DNA from: Flavobacteriaceae bacterium
Lineage (GTDB): Bacteria > Bacteroidota > Bacteroidia > Flavobacteriales > Flavobacteriaceae
DNA: 64,000 nt
NCBI GenBank assembly: GCA_947463515.1
Contig: CANHRI010000007.1
Span: forward strand, 1-64,000
Direction of reading: 5' to 3'
Shown one piece after another: positions 20,230 through 29,879 of the stretch; the first letter of the stretch is position 1, and the number at the start of each line of letters is the position of its first letter. Both the position numbers and the translations under genes were made by a program. The notes under the pieces were generated by a model, which saw only the letters and a list, made by a program, of their open reading frames with translations, was not told the DNA's origin and searched no databases.

Positions 20230-21465
20230 TTATGCGACAGGACGACCTTTTTTTAGTGTAAGCACTGTGATTTCAGGCATAATTCCTACGCGCCCTGGAT
20301 AGGCATGGAATCCAAAACCGCGATTTACGTACAAGTATCGCCCCGTATGTTCATACAATCCTGCCCATTGTTTGTACACATATTGCACAGGCGACCATTT
20401 GATAAAACCAGGGATTTCGATACCAAATTGCAAGCCGTGTGTATGTCCCGATAACGTGAGATGGTATACTTCAGGATGCGATTTAACTTCCACCTCCCAA
20501 TGGCTGGGATCATGACTCATTAAAATTTTAAACGCATTGGGATCCAATCCGGCGGAGGCTTTAGCTAAATCCCCTGCTTTTTTGAACTTTACCCCCCAAT
20601 TTTCAACCCCAACCAAAGCGAGGGCCGATGCCCCTTTTTGAATGTTCACGTGCTCATTGCGGAGGAGTCTAAAATCAATTTGACGGTGCAAATCGATGAT
20701 ATCTTTAAAATTTTGCTCCTTTTCAGCAGCGGTATTCCACTCAATATATTCGCCATAATCATGATTCCCCAATACCGAATATTTTCCATACGGATGGGAT
20801 TTAATCTTCGAGAACAAATCAACCCAAGGGTGCATCTCTGTAGCATGCGTGTTGACAATATCGCCTGTAAACAAAAGCATATCCGAGTCTTGCGCATTAA
20901 CAATGTCGATAGCATGAGCAATTTTCTCGGCATCGTCAAAACTTCCGCTATGGATATCCGAAATTTGCGTAAAGGTAAATCCGTCGAAATCGTCGGGCAA
21001 ATCGTCAAAATACAAGGTTTCTTTTCGAACTTTAAAATTGTATTTGCCTTTGGTCATGCCATACACCAAGGATAAAAAGGGAACAGCAGCCAATCCGATA
21101 GCCAATTGACTTACAAACTTACGGCGGGCAGGGATATAGGACTCTTCGGCATCGTATTGGACAAAAAAGTTTTTAGCTCCCAACACCAACCGGAACATAT
21201 CTTCAGCTAAAAGCACCAAAATCATAATCAACTTGGGGACTAATACCAACAACAATAACCCAATGGTCAACATGGTCATCGGGGTCTGTCCTACTTTTCG
21301 GTCAAACTTGGTGAATTGATAAAACACAAAAAACAAGGTCCCCAATGATACCGCCAGGTAGGTCCATTGCACCCATTTGGTTTTGGTTACCGTACGAACC
21401 GCTTGAAACGCATACAATTCAATAAGCGTCAACAGGATCAAAAGAATCAACAATCGAAAAGTCAT
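20230..21465 (-). CDS. Membrane-anchored metallophosphoesterase
   Basis: ISDIHSGSF, LFTGDIVN, VLGNHDYG, LSGHTHGLQ motifs. Confidence 0.92.
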   Translation of the reverse strand: MTFRLLILLILLTLIELYAFQAVRTVTKTKWVQWTYLAVSLGTLFFVFYQFTKFDRKVGQTPMTMLTIGLLLLVLVPKLIMILVLLAEDMFRLVLGAKNFFVQYDAEESYIPARRKFVSQLAIGLAAVPFLSLVYGMTKGKYNFKVRKETLYFDDLPDDFDGFTFTQISDIHSGSFDDAEKIAHAIDIVNAQDSDMLLFTGDIVNTHATEMHPWVDLFSKIKSHPYGKYSVLGNHDYGEYIEWNTAAEKEQNFKDIIDLHRQIDFRLLRNEHVNIQKGASALALVGVENWGVKFKKAGDLAKASAGLDPNAFKILMSHDPSHWEVEVKSHPEVYHLTLSGHTHGLQFGIEIPGFIKWSPVQYVYKQWAGLYEHTGRYLYVNRGFGFHAYPGRVGIMPEITVLTLKKGRPVA

Positions 21466-21677
21466 ATGTGATTATAAAGCGCAAAGGTATTGTAGGTCAG
21501 CACAAGTCCGCTTTAAATTTAAGGAAATTTTAACCGCTGTTACCTAGACATTTTTCCTGCATCTTCATTGGAAAAGATTAAAAGGGAAATTTCAACCTTC
21601 CACCGCAGATTTCAACTTGAATCCTTACATTTGAAAACCCACTCTAATGGAACAAGAATGGGTCTAAATGTGTTATT

Positions 21678-24524
21678 ATGGAACAAAAACGTTTATTCCT
21701 CCTCGATGCCTATGCCCTTATTTTTCGTGGGTATTATGCCTTTATCAAAAATCCACGCATCAACTCCAAAGGCATGGATACTTCAGCCATTATGGGATTT
21801 ATGAATTCCTTGATGGATGTGATAAAACGCGAAAAACCCGACCATTTGGCCGTAGCTTTTGATAAAGGAGGCAGCGATTACCGTTTGGAAATGTTTACCG
21901 AATACAAGGCCAACCGTGACGAAACCCCAGAGGCCATTAAAATTGCAGTCCCTTTCATCCAGGCGCTGCTCCATGCTATGCACATTCCGATTATTGAAAA
22001 AGCAGGCTTTGAAGCCGACGACTTGATCGGTACGTTAGCGAAAAAAGCCGAGAAAAAAGGCTACAAAGTATATATGGTGACCCCCGATAAGGACTTTGGC
22101 CAATTGGTTTCGGAAAATATTTTCATGTACCGACCCGCCCGAATGGGGAACGATATTGAAATCTGGGGGGTGGAAGAGGTAAAACAAAAATTTGAAATCA
22201 ACAATCCGCTACAAGTAATTGACTTCTTGGGCATGATGGGCGATGCGGTCGATAATATTCCCGGACTTCCTGGAGTGGGTGAAAAAACGGCAAAAAAATT
22301 ACTGGCCGAGTTTGGCTCCATGGAAAATCTCCTGGCCAATACCGATCAATTAAAAGGTGCCTTGAAAGACAAAATCGAAGCCCACAAAGAGCAAGGACTT
22401 CTTTCCAAAAAATTGGCAACGATCTTATTGGATTGTCCTGTCGAATTTGACGAAAAAGCCTTTGAATTAAGTCGTCCCGATGTTGAAAAAACCGATGCCT
22501 TATTTCAAGAATTGGAGTTTCGCCAAATGAAAGCCCAATTTGACAAGCTTTTTGGACAAGGAAATGATTACGATGCGATTGACACAAATAATGGCGCAGC
22601 GGAAACGGTTGTAGCCAAAAAACCTACCCCAAAGAAAACCCCCGAAAATCAAATGGATTTGTTTGGGTTTGTAGACGATGAAGAAGCGACTCTTACGTCT
22701 ACAACCTATGCCACTTTAGAAACAACGTCGCACTTGTATCAAATCGTGCAAGGAGACTTTCCAATGCAGTTGTTGTTGCAAAATTTACTGAAACAAACCG
22801 CTGTATGTTTTGACACAGAGACCACCGGTATTGATGCTAAAAATGCTGAATTGGTGGGGATTTCTTTCGCCTGGGAAAAAGGGAAAGCCTACTACGTTCC
22901 GGTGCCTGAAAATCCTGAAGAAGCACAAAAAATCGCAGCCCAATTGCGTCCCTTTTTTGAAAATGAAACCATTGAAAAAATTGGACAGAACTTAAAATAC
23001 GATTTAAAAGTATTGGCCAATTACGGAATTACCGTGCGCGGGCCGCTTTTTGACACCATGATTGCGCATTACCTCATCAATCCCGACATGCGACACAATA
23101 TGGACGTGTTGAGCGAAACCTATTTACAGTATGCACCACAGTCCATTGAAACCTTGATCGGAAAAAAAGGAAAAAACCAACGTTCCATGCGGGACGTTCC
23201 TCTTGAAGCCATCAAAGAATACGCGGGGGAAGATGCCGATGTAACCTTGCAACTCAAAGCGCATTTTCAACCCATACTCGAACGTGTGGGAACGAAAAAG
23301 CTCTTTGACGAAATCGAGATTCCCCTGGTACAAGTCTTAGCCGATATGGAACGTGAAGGCATTCGCTTGGATGTGACTTACCTCCAATCGATGTCGGCCG
23401 ATATGGCGCTTGAAATTCAAGCCTTGGAACAAAAAATTTATACCTCCGCCGGAACATCGTTCAACTTGGCGTCACCAAAACAATTGGGCGATATTTTGTT
23501 TGATAAAATGAAAATTGGAGGGCAGAAACAAAAGAAAACCAAAACCGGGCAATACGCTACCGGTGAGGAAGTTCTCAGTTATTTAGCCCATGAACATGAG
23601 ATTGTACGCGATATCCTCGAGTGGCGTCAGCTGGTGAAATTACAAAGTACATATGTAGAGGCTTTACCGCATCAAGTGGATGCCAAAACCAAACGCGTCC
23701 ATACCGACTATATGCAAACCGTGGCGAGTACCGGCCGATTGAGTTCGAACAATCCCAACCTGCAAAACATTCCGATTCGTACCGAACGGGGCCGTCAAAT
23801 TCGAAAAGCCTTTGTGGCAAAAAATGAAGACTATGTTTTACTGTCTGCCGACTACTCCCAAATCGAATTACGTATTATTGCGGCATTGAGCGGCGAAGAG
23901 AACATGATCAAAGCCTTTCAAAACAAAGAAGACATTCACCGCAGTACCGCCGCCAAAGTATTTCAAGTAGCTCTCGAAGATGTCACCAAAGAGCAACGCA
24001 GCAATGCCAAAACGGTCAATTTCGGAATCATCTATGGGGTATCGGCCTTTGGGCTATCCAATCAAACGAGTCTCTCGCGAAGTGAAAGCGCTGCCTTGAT
24101 TGAGGCCTATTACCAAACCTACCCCAAATTGAAATCATATATGCAAAACCAAGTTGATTTTGCGCGGGAAAACGGCTATGTAGAAACGATTTCAGGGCGC
24201 CGTCGCTATTTAAAGGACATCAATTCGGCCAATGCGGTGGTGCGAGGAGGGGCCGAACGCAACGCAGTTAATGCCCCAATACAAGGATCGGCGGCCGACA
24301 TTATCAAAATCGCCATGATCAATATTCACCGAAAACTAACCACCGAAAATTGGCAATCCAAAATGTTGTTGCAGGTGCATGACGAATTAGTATTTGATGT
24401 GCATCGATCCGAACTTGAAGCGATTCAAAAAATGATCAAACACGAAATGGAACATGCCTTTCCGATGGCCGTCCCGCTTGAAATTGAAATGGGCTTTGGC
24501 GAGAATTGGCTGGAAGCGCATTAG
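21678..24524 (+). CDS. polA: DNA polymerase I
   Basis: 948 aa with 5'-nuclease, 3'-5' exonuclease and polymerase domains; LSADYSQIELRIIAALSG, MLLQVHDELVFDV. Confidence 0.98.
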   Translation: MEQKRLFLLDAYALIFRGYYAFIKNPRINSKGMDTSAIMGFMNSLMDVIKREKPDHLAVAFDKGGSDYRLEMFTEYKANRDETPEAIKIAVPFIQALLHAMHIPIIEKAGFEADDLIGTLAKKAEKKGYKVYMVTPDKDFGQLVSENIFMYRPARMGNDIEIWGVEEVKQKFEINNPLQVIDFLGMMGDAVDNIPGLPGVGEKTAKKLLAEFGSMENLLANTDQLKGALKDKIEAHKEQGLLSKKLATILLDCPVEFDEKAFELSRPDVEKTDALFQELEFRQMKAQFDKLFGQGNDYDAIDTNNGAAETVVAKKPTPKKTPENQMDLFGFVDDEEATLTSTTYATLETTSHLYQIVQGDFPMQLLLQNLLKQTAVCFDTETTGIDAKNAELVGISFAWEKGKAYYVPVPENPEEAQKIAAQLRPFFENETIEKIGQNLKYDLKVLANYGITVRGPLFDTMIAHYLINPDMRHNMDVLSETYLQYAPQSIETLIGKKGKNQRSMRDVPLEAIKEYAGEDADVTLQLKAHFQPILERVGTKKLFDEIEIPLVQVLADMEREGIRLDVTYLQSMSADMALEIQALEQKIYTSAGTSFNLASPKQLGDILFDKMKIGGQKQKKTKTGQYATGEEVLSYLAHEHEIVRDILEWRQLVKLQSTYVEALPHQVDAKTKRVHTDYMQTVASTGRLSSNNPNLQNIPIRTERGRQIRKAFVAKNEDYVLLSADYSQIELRIIAALSGEENMIKAFQNKEDIHRSTAAKVFQVALEDVTKEQRSNAKTVNFGIIYGVSAFGLSNQTSLSRSESAALIEAYYQTYPKLKSYMQNQVDFARENGYVETISGRRRYLKDINSANAVVRGGAERNAVNAPIQGSAADIIKIAMINIHRKLTTENWQSKMLLQVHDELVFDVHRSELEAIQKMIKHEMEHAFPMAVPLEIEMGFGENWLEAH

Positions 24525-24646
24525 CACAGTTTAGTAAGCAGTGTTCAGTGTTCAGTGTTCAGTTTCAAAAATCTTCAATAAACAACCGTTAATTCCCATT
24601 CCCCCTTTGGGGGTGAGGGGGCCGACAACCAAATACGACACAAAAA

Positions 24647-26314
24647 TTATTCCTTAATTACTTTCGTGTTTTGCACCGATCCGTCGCGCATTTGTAAAGT
24701 GACCAAATACAAGCCCGAGGCTAAGTCGGCTAGGTTCACCGAGGCTTCTGGAGATTCGAGGGTACGAATGACTTTTCCTGTTGTATCTGCAAAAGTAACC
24801 GATTGAATTTCGGCGGCTTGAGTCATATGTAACACCGAACTAAAGGGTACAGGGTATACGGTAACTTTAGGTTGTTCGTTTTCTGTATTCGAAAGGGTTT
24901 GCGTTAGGGTAACCGTAATCTTCCAAGAATTGTTGTCCACCTTGTTATAGTTGGCATCACAACCCGAGCCCCCAAACGTTCGCCAAGCCCGAAGTTCAAA
25001 GTTGACAGCTCCAGTTAAATTGTTGGCCAAATTTAAGCCCGAACGACTATACGAATAGGTTCCTGTAGTACCTCCCACTCCAGAAGAAATCGCTGCCTCT
25101 GTCGTAGCATTGGTCGTACACACCAATAACGAGCGCTGCTCGCTCATCCAACCGTTGCTGGCAGTCGTCATGGTATACGACACATCGGTTGCCGCAATGT
25201 AATACCCGGTAGGGACATTAATCGTAAGCGACCCCGGACAGGCATTGGTGCTGGTTACAGTGGCCGTGGTGGAAAACTCTGTATTGATATCGCCATTGGT
25301 GTAGGTAACCGAAAGCTGCCCTGTAGTAAACGATGTAAACTGCCAAAACCCTTGCTCAGTACCACAATTGGAACGTACCCAAAAATAGTAGGTGGCCCCA
25401 ATAGGCAATCCGGTTAAGGTTACTGAAGTTACACCTGCTGCAACACTTCCGGACGGGATAGTCGTATCGTTTGGTGGTGTTGCGGAAGTACTATAGTAAT
25501 ACTCATAACCCGAAGACGGGGCATTGGCAGGTGCCGTCCAACTCAAGGTGCCTCCATCGTTGGCGGAAACATAGGTAATGTTGGTTGGTCCATCACAAGG
25601 CGTAAACGCATTGGCCGAAAAAGCCATGATATTAGGAATCCCTCCGGTGCCCGTTTTGGTTACGGTGACACTCTGAATCAATTTGGACTGATTGCCTGTC
25701 GCAAGGGTCATCGGAATTTGATACAACCGCGGATTCGTCCCACTGCCCGTTTCCAAAACATCATTGGTCCGGTTAATGCGACCTAAGCCAGTAATGGCAA
25801 AATTGGTCCCGCCATACCAATCAGCCAAAGCCAAATTGGTGAAGGTTTGCGAGGTATTATCGGTAAAATTAACCGTGACACTTACGGTAGACGCCCCACT
25901 TCCTGAAGTTGCTAACATATACAAATTGAGGGCCGCCAAGGGAGTTGTAAAAACCAACGTTCCAGCATCGTTGGCATTTTGAAGTCGTAAACTATTGGGA
26001 CTGCTGTACGAGGCCAACTGATAGGTCAGCCCCGCGGGAGCCGCCACAAGACTCGTAATAAGTCCGTTGGCAGGTAAGCCATACGTCAATGCCGCGCTGG
26101 TGGAAGTCAATTGAAAATCACGAGAGACAAAATTATAATTTACGCCATCGACATCGGCTGTAGTAGAAGATGCTGAAGGTCCCACGCCGTTGGCTACCAC
26201 ATCGGCATTAAACCCACTTTGTATCGGCATGGGTTGGAGATTCTGACTAAATACGAGGCTTTCACTTGAGCCTAACACCAAGGCTAGCCCCCAAAAAAGT
26301 AGTGTTTTTTTCAT
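24647..26314 (-). CDS. T9SS-sorted protein with fibronectin type III domain
   Basis: Signal peptide; Fn3-like region; C-terminal VTVYPVPFSSVLHM...GLYLVTLQMRDGSVQNTKVIKE type A sorting domain. Confidence 0.85.
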   Translation of the reverse strand: MKKTLLFWGLALVLGSSESLVFSQNLQPMPIQSGFNADVVANGVGPSASSTTADVDGVNYNFVSRDFQLTSTSAALTYGLPANGLITSLVAAPAGLTYQLASYSSPNSLRLQNANDAGTLVFTTPLAALNLYMLATSGSGASTVSVTVNFTDNTSQTFTNLALADWYGGTNFAITGLGRINRTNDVLETGSGTNPRLYQIPMTLATGNQSKLIQSVTVTKTGTGGIPNIMAFSANAFTPCDGPTNITYVSANDGGTLSWTAPANAPSSGYEYYYSTSATPPNDTTIPSGSVAAGVTSVTLTGLPIGATYYFWVRSNCGTEQGFWQFTSFTTGQLSVTYTNGDINTEFSTTATVTSTNACPGSLTINVPTGYYIAATDVSYTMTTASNGWMSEQRSLLVCTTNATTEAAISSGVGGTTGTYSYSRSGLNLANNLTGAVNFELRAWRTFGGSGCDANYNKVDNNSWKITVTLTQTLSNTENEQPKVTVYPVPFSSVLHMTQAAEIQSVTFADTTGKVIRTLESPEASVNLADLASGLYLVTLQMRDGSVQNTKVIKE

Positions 26315-26470
26315 AAAAGGTAAAGGTTAGGTTTCTAGAAGCCTAATTTACAATTTATTACAAAACAGTAGTGAAAATTTGAAAAAACTTATGGGTACGA
26401 CTTGGTATTTTATTAAAGAACTGTTAGAAAACATGAGATGATTTATATTTTTAAAGGAAATTTTAGACCT

Positions 26471-26740
26471 TCAATCGCTTTTCTTTCCCAAAAAAGAATA
26501 AACTAAAAATCCCATAAATCCTCCTGTAGTTAATGTGAATAGCACGTTGAATAAATTAATTTCTGGATGACCGCCAGAGGCTGAAGAAGAACTATAAAAT
26601 AAACCAAGTAAAATACTCATTTCATGATTATGATAATAACAAGGATCTGGCATTACCATTTCGTCAATAATAGTGACGTTTAGTACTAGCGCACAAATAG
26701 CGAATACAACGATGAGTAACCCCTTCATGTGACCGTTCAT
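26471..26740 (-). CDS. Small hypothetical membrane protein
   Basis: 89 aa, two hydrophobic segments. Confidence 0.5.
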   Translation of the reverse strand: MNGHMKGLLIVVFAICALVLNVTIIDEMVMPDPCYYHNHEMSILLGLFYSSSSASGGHPEINLFNVLFTLTTGGFMGFLVYSFLGKKSD

Positions 26741-26746
26741 AATAGG

Positions 26747-27031
26747 CTATTTTTTTTTAAACACCCATTTAAACAGGTTGATCACACCCCAGAGCGCAAC
26801 ATGAAGCATCACAAAAAGAAATCCATAAAAGAGAACCGCCAAAGAATTTCCGGATTTAAAATTTTCGGCATCAGCAAAAACAATAATCATTAGGGTAAAA
26901 TAGGAGAAAAATAGGAAAAGGTTAATTTTGAAGACTCTTTTTCTGGAGTGCAAATATTGAAACAAAAAATAACCAAAAACGGAAAGATATAGCAGATAAA
27001 GTATAACAAACTCAGAATCTAACGGGAGCAT
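26747..27031 (-). CDS. Small hypothetical membrane protein
   Basis: 94 aa, about three hydrophobic segments, 6 bp from the neighbouring ORF. Confidence 0.5.
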   Translation of the reverse strand: MLPLDSEFVILYLLYLSVFGYFLFQYLHSRKRVFKINLFLFFSYFTLMIIVFADAENFKSGNSLAVLFYGFLFVMLHVALWGVINLFKWVFKKK

Positions 27032-27086
27032 ATTTTCTTTTTATTTAGATATCTTTTTTTGGCACGAAGTCATTTCCGCTACCTCC

Positions 27087-27605
27087 TCACCCCTTCAACA
27101 AGGCAATAATCGCCTCATCTCTGGATTGCACGGCGTACTCAAAAGCCGTCATGCCCTTACCGTCTTTGGCCTCGCGGAGCGCACCATGCGCCAAGAGTTG
27201 TCGAATAATCGCGATATTTTTGAACTGAACTGCAAAATGCAAGGCCGTATTTCCTTGTACATCGGTCAAATTGGGATCGGCTTTATTGTCCAAAAGCAAG
27301 CCGACAACCGTGGCATTACCCCGCACCACCGCCGCCATTAAAGCGGTTCCCTGATCGGAAGTATAATTTACAGCAACCCCCGCTTCCAACAATACCTTTA
27401 CAACAGAAGTATTGCCTTTATAGCAGGCAAGGATCAAAGGAGTGAATCCCGCGGGACTAACGCAATCAAACGCACGGGGCTGGGTAGCCAATACGGAACG
27501 CACCGCCTCTTCCGAACCCTTGCGGGCCAAATCAAATACATCGGGTGTGGGTTGCGCTCCTAAAAGGAGTGGAAACCAAAGTCCACAAAACACCCACCGC
27601 CACAT
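27087..27605 (-). CDS. Exported ankyrin-repeat protein
   Basis: Signal peptide then repeated GFTPLILACYKGNTSVVKVLLEAGV / GNTALHFAVQFKNIAIIRQLLAHGA units. Confidence 0.87.
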   Translation of the reverse strand: MWRWVFCGLWFPLLLGAQPTPDVFDLARKGSEEAVRSVLATQPRAFDCVSPAGFTPLILACYKGNTSVVKVLLEAGVAVNYTSDQGTALMAAVVRGNATVVGLLLDNKADPNLTDVQGNTALHFAVQFKNIAIIRQLLAHGALREAKDGKGMTAFEYAVQSRDEAIIALLKG

Positions 27606-28630
27606 TAGGCCAACCGTTTAACAGATTCACGTTGGCGCAATTCGGTAGCAATAACCGTGGTTCGGGGTTTGTATGGCTCCCCTTTATGTTCTAAGCGCTC
27701 AATCAACATACGCGTCGCCACTTCCCCAATCTCGGGACCGTGCTGACTCACTGTAGACAAACTCGGTGTTAAACGACGCGACCAAACGCCATCGGCAAAA
27801 CCGATAACCGCTAACGCATCGGGAATGCGGAGTCCTTTTTTTACCGCCATTTTCATAGCCGAGACCGAAGCATGTTCGTCTACCGCAAAAACAGCATCTA
27901 CTTTATGTTTGTCAAAAAAACCAGCGGCCTTTTGATCAAAATCTTCTTCCGAGTTGGATAAAATGACATGCTGAGCATCGATCGTCAGTCCGGCATCAGC
28001 CATGGCTTTTCGAAATCCTTCGGCGCGCAACTTGGCGACACTCAAATTGTCAATGGCCGAAAATAAAGCTATCGTTTTATTTCCCGTTTTAATCAAATGT
28101 TGGGTCGCATTCACCGCCGAATCAAAATCATCGACAATTACTTTATCACAATGCACTTCATCGGCAATACGGTCAAACATTACAATGGGAGTCCCCTCAT
28201 TGAGGATTTGCTTAAAATGATCAAACTGCTGCAGTTTCTGTGCTTCTTCACAAATCGATAAAATAAATCCGTCAATGGCGCCATTACTCAGCATTTCCAA
28301 TGCAGCAATCTCTTTTTCAAGCGACTCGTTCGAAATATACGTCATCACCTTGTACCCTTTTTCATCGGCTACTTTCTCGATACCCGTAAACACTTTGGCA
28401 AAAAAGGAATTTAATATATTAGGAATAATCACGCCGATGGTTTTGGTCGAACGGTTTTTTAAATTCAATCCAATTGCATTCGGCTTGTAGTTTTTCAACT
28501 TCGCATATTCCTGCACCCGTTGCTTGGTGGGTTCGCTGATTTCGGGACTGTCATTCAAGGCTTTGGACACGGTAGATACCGACACGCCCAATTCTTTGGC
28601 AATTTGTTTTAACGTAGCTTTTGATTTCAT
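27605..28630 (-). CDS. LacI-family transcriptional regulator
   Basis: MKSKATLKQIAKELGVSVSTVSKALND HTH plus periplasmic-binding-protein-like effector domain; start set at the internal Met (28630). Confidence 0.93.
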   Translation of the reverse strand: MKSKATLKQIAKELGVSVSTVSKALNDSPEISEPTKQRVQEYAKLKNYKPNAIGLNLKNRSTKTIGVIIPNILNSFFAKVFTGIEKVADEKGYKVMTYISNESLEKEIAALEMLSNGAIDGFILSICEEAQKLQQFDHFKQILNEGTPIVMFDRIADEVHCDKVIVDDFDSAVNATQHLIKTGNKTIALFSAIDNLSVAKLRAEGFRKAMADAGLTIDAQHVILSNSEEDFDQKAAGFFDKHKVDAVFAVDEHASVSAMKMAVKKGLRIPDALAVIGFADGVWSRRLTPSLSTVSQHGPEIGEVATRMLIERLEHKGEPYKPRTTVIATELRQRESVKRLA

Positions 28631-28801
28631 AGCAATGGACTTTGACGAGCGTAAATTTAACAAATTTAAAAAGACAAAAAATGAATTGCTGCTTTTTCCA
28701 GCGAAATAAATTGTATCCCGCTTATCGCAAACGCCCATCCCACTAGGATAGCCCGCTCATCCCCAAAATTTTAGGAATCAATAAAATAAATAAAAAGGAG
28801 G

Positions 28802-28832
28802 TTTGGATATAAAAGAATAAATTGTACTTTTG
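28802..28832 (+). promoter_or_regulatory. Bacteroidetes-type promoter of rplM-rpsI (TTTG-N19-TACTTTTG)
   Basis: TTTG 28802-28805, TACTTTTG 28825-28832. Confidence 0.75.
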
Positions 28833-28891
28833 CACTCCCTTATCCCGAAGCCTCGGGGAGGGAAAGGAATGTTTAATTTAAAATAAGTACT

Positions 28892-29347
28892 GTGAACACA
28901 TTAAGCTACAAGACAGTTTCAGCCAACAAGGCTACTGCAGACAAGCAGTGGATTGTTGTGGACGCTGAAGGTCATAACTTAGGTCGTTTAGCTTCAAAAG
29001 TAGCGATGCTTTTGAGAGGTAAATACAAACCAAGTTATACCCCGCACGTTGATTGTGGTGATAACGTTATTGTTATCAACGCTGAAAAAATCAACCTGAC
29101 TGGTAACAAGATGGAGGATAAAACCTATATCCGCCATACCGGTTATCCAGGTGGTCAAAGAAGCTTATCTGCCAAAGAAATGTATCGCAAAAATCCTGCG
29201 ATCATGGTAGAGAAAGCTATTAAAGGAATGTTACCTAAAAACAAATTAGGGGCACAATTATTCCGCAATTTGAATGTATACGTTGGCGCTGAGCACAAAC
29301 ATGCGGCTCAAACACCAAAAACCGTTAACTTAAACGATTTGAAGTAA
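28892..29347 (+). CDS. rplM: 50S ribosomal protein L13
   Basis: 151 aa; [23 protein letters not shown]. Confidence 0.97.
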   Translation: MNTLSYKTVSANKATADKQWIVVDAEGHNLGRLASKVAMLLRGKYKPSYTPHVDCGDNVIVINAEKINLTGNKMEDKTYIRHTGYPGGQRSLSAKEMYRKNPAIMVEKAIKGMLPKNKLGAQLFRNLNVYVGAEHKHAAQTPKTVNLNDLK

Positions 29348-29733
29348 TGGGAACAATTCACAAAATTGGTCGTAGAAAGACCGCTGTGGCACGTGTTTAC
29401 GTTTCAGAAGGAACTGGTAAAATCACGGTAAATAAAAGAGAGTTCGAAAACTACTTCCCCACAGCTACGTTGCAATACAAAGTATTACAACCTTTAGCCA
29501 TGACAGACAACGCTTCCAACTTCGACGTTAAAATTAACGTATACGGTGGAGGTTCAACCGGTCAAGCTGAAGCCGTTCGTATGGCTATTGCCCGTGCAAT
29601 GTGCGAAGTGGAAGCTGAGAACAGAGCGATCCTAAAACCAGAAGGATTACTTACCCGTGATCCACGTATGGTAGAACGTAAGAAATTCGGTCAGAAAAAA
29701 GCACGTAAGAGATTCCAATTCTCGAAACGTTAA
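29347..29733 (+). CDS. rpsI: 30S ribosomal protein S9
   Basis: 128 aa ending ...[25 protein letters not shown] overlap with rplM. Confidence 0.98.
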   Translation: MGTIHKIGRRKTAVARVYVSEGTGKITVNKREFENYFPTATLQYKVLQPLAMTDNASNFDVKINVYGGGSTGQAEAVRMAIARAMCEVEAENRAILKPEGLLTRDPRMVERKKFGQKKARKRFQFSKR

Positions 29734-29772
29734 TCCGTTTTTCCTACCCTTAAGTTTGAAATTAATCTGTTG

Positions 29773-29860
29773 CCGTTATTCCTTTTCGTCAAAGGAAGTT
29801 AGTTTAGCATCTAAATTATCCCAAAAAGCCTTCAAAAGCCCGATAATTGCTAATCAACGG
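29773..29860 (+). ncRNA. Candidate structured rpsB leader (three paired elements)
   Basis: CCGTT(29773-29777)/AACGG(29856-29860); CCTTT-TCGTC-AAAGG(29781-29795); TTAGC..AATTATC(29804-29820)/GATAATTGCTAA(29842-29853). Confidence 0.45.
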
Positions 29861-29879
29861 AACGTAAACTAGTAAAAAG

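Noticed and set aside
29345-29349. TAATG overlap of rplM and rpsI as a special regulatory junction
   Set aside because: Ordinary translational coupling in a ribosomal protein operon
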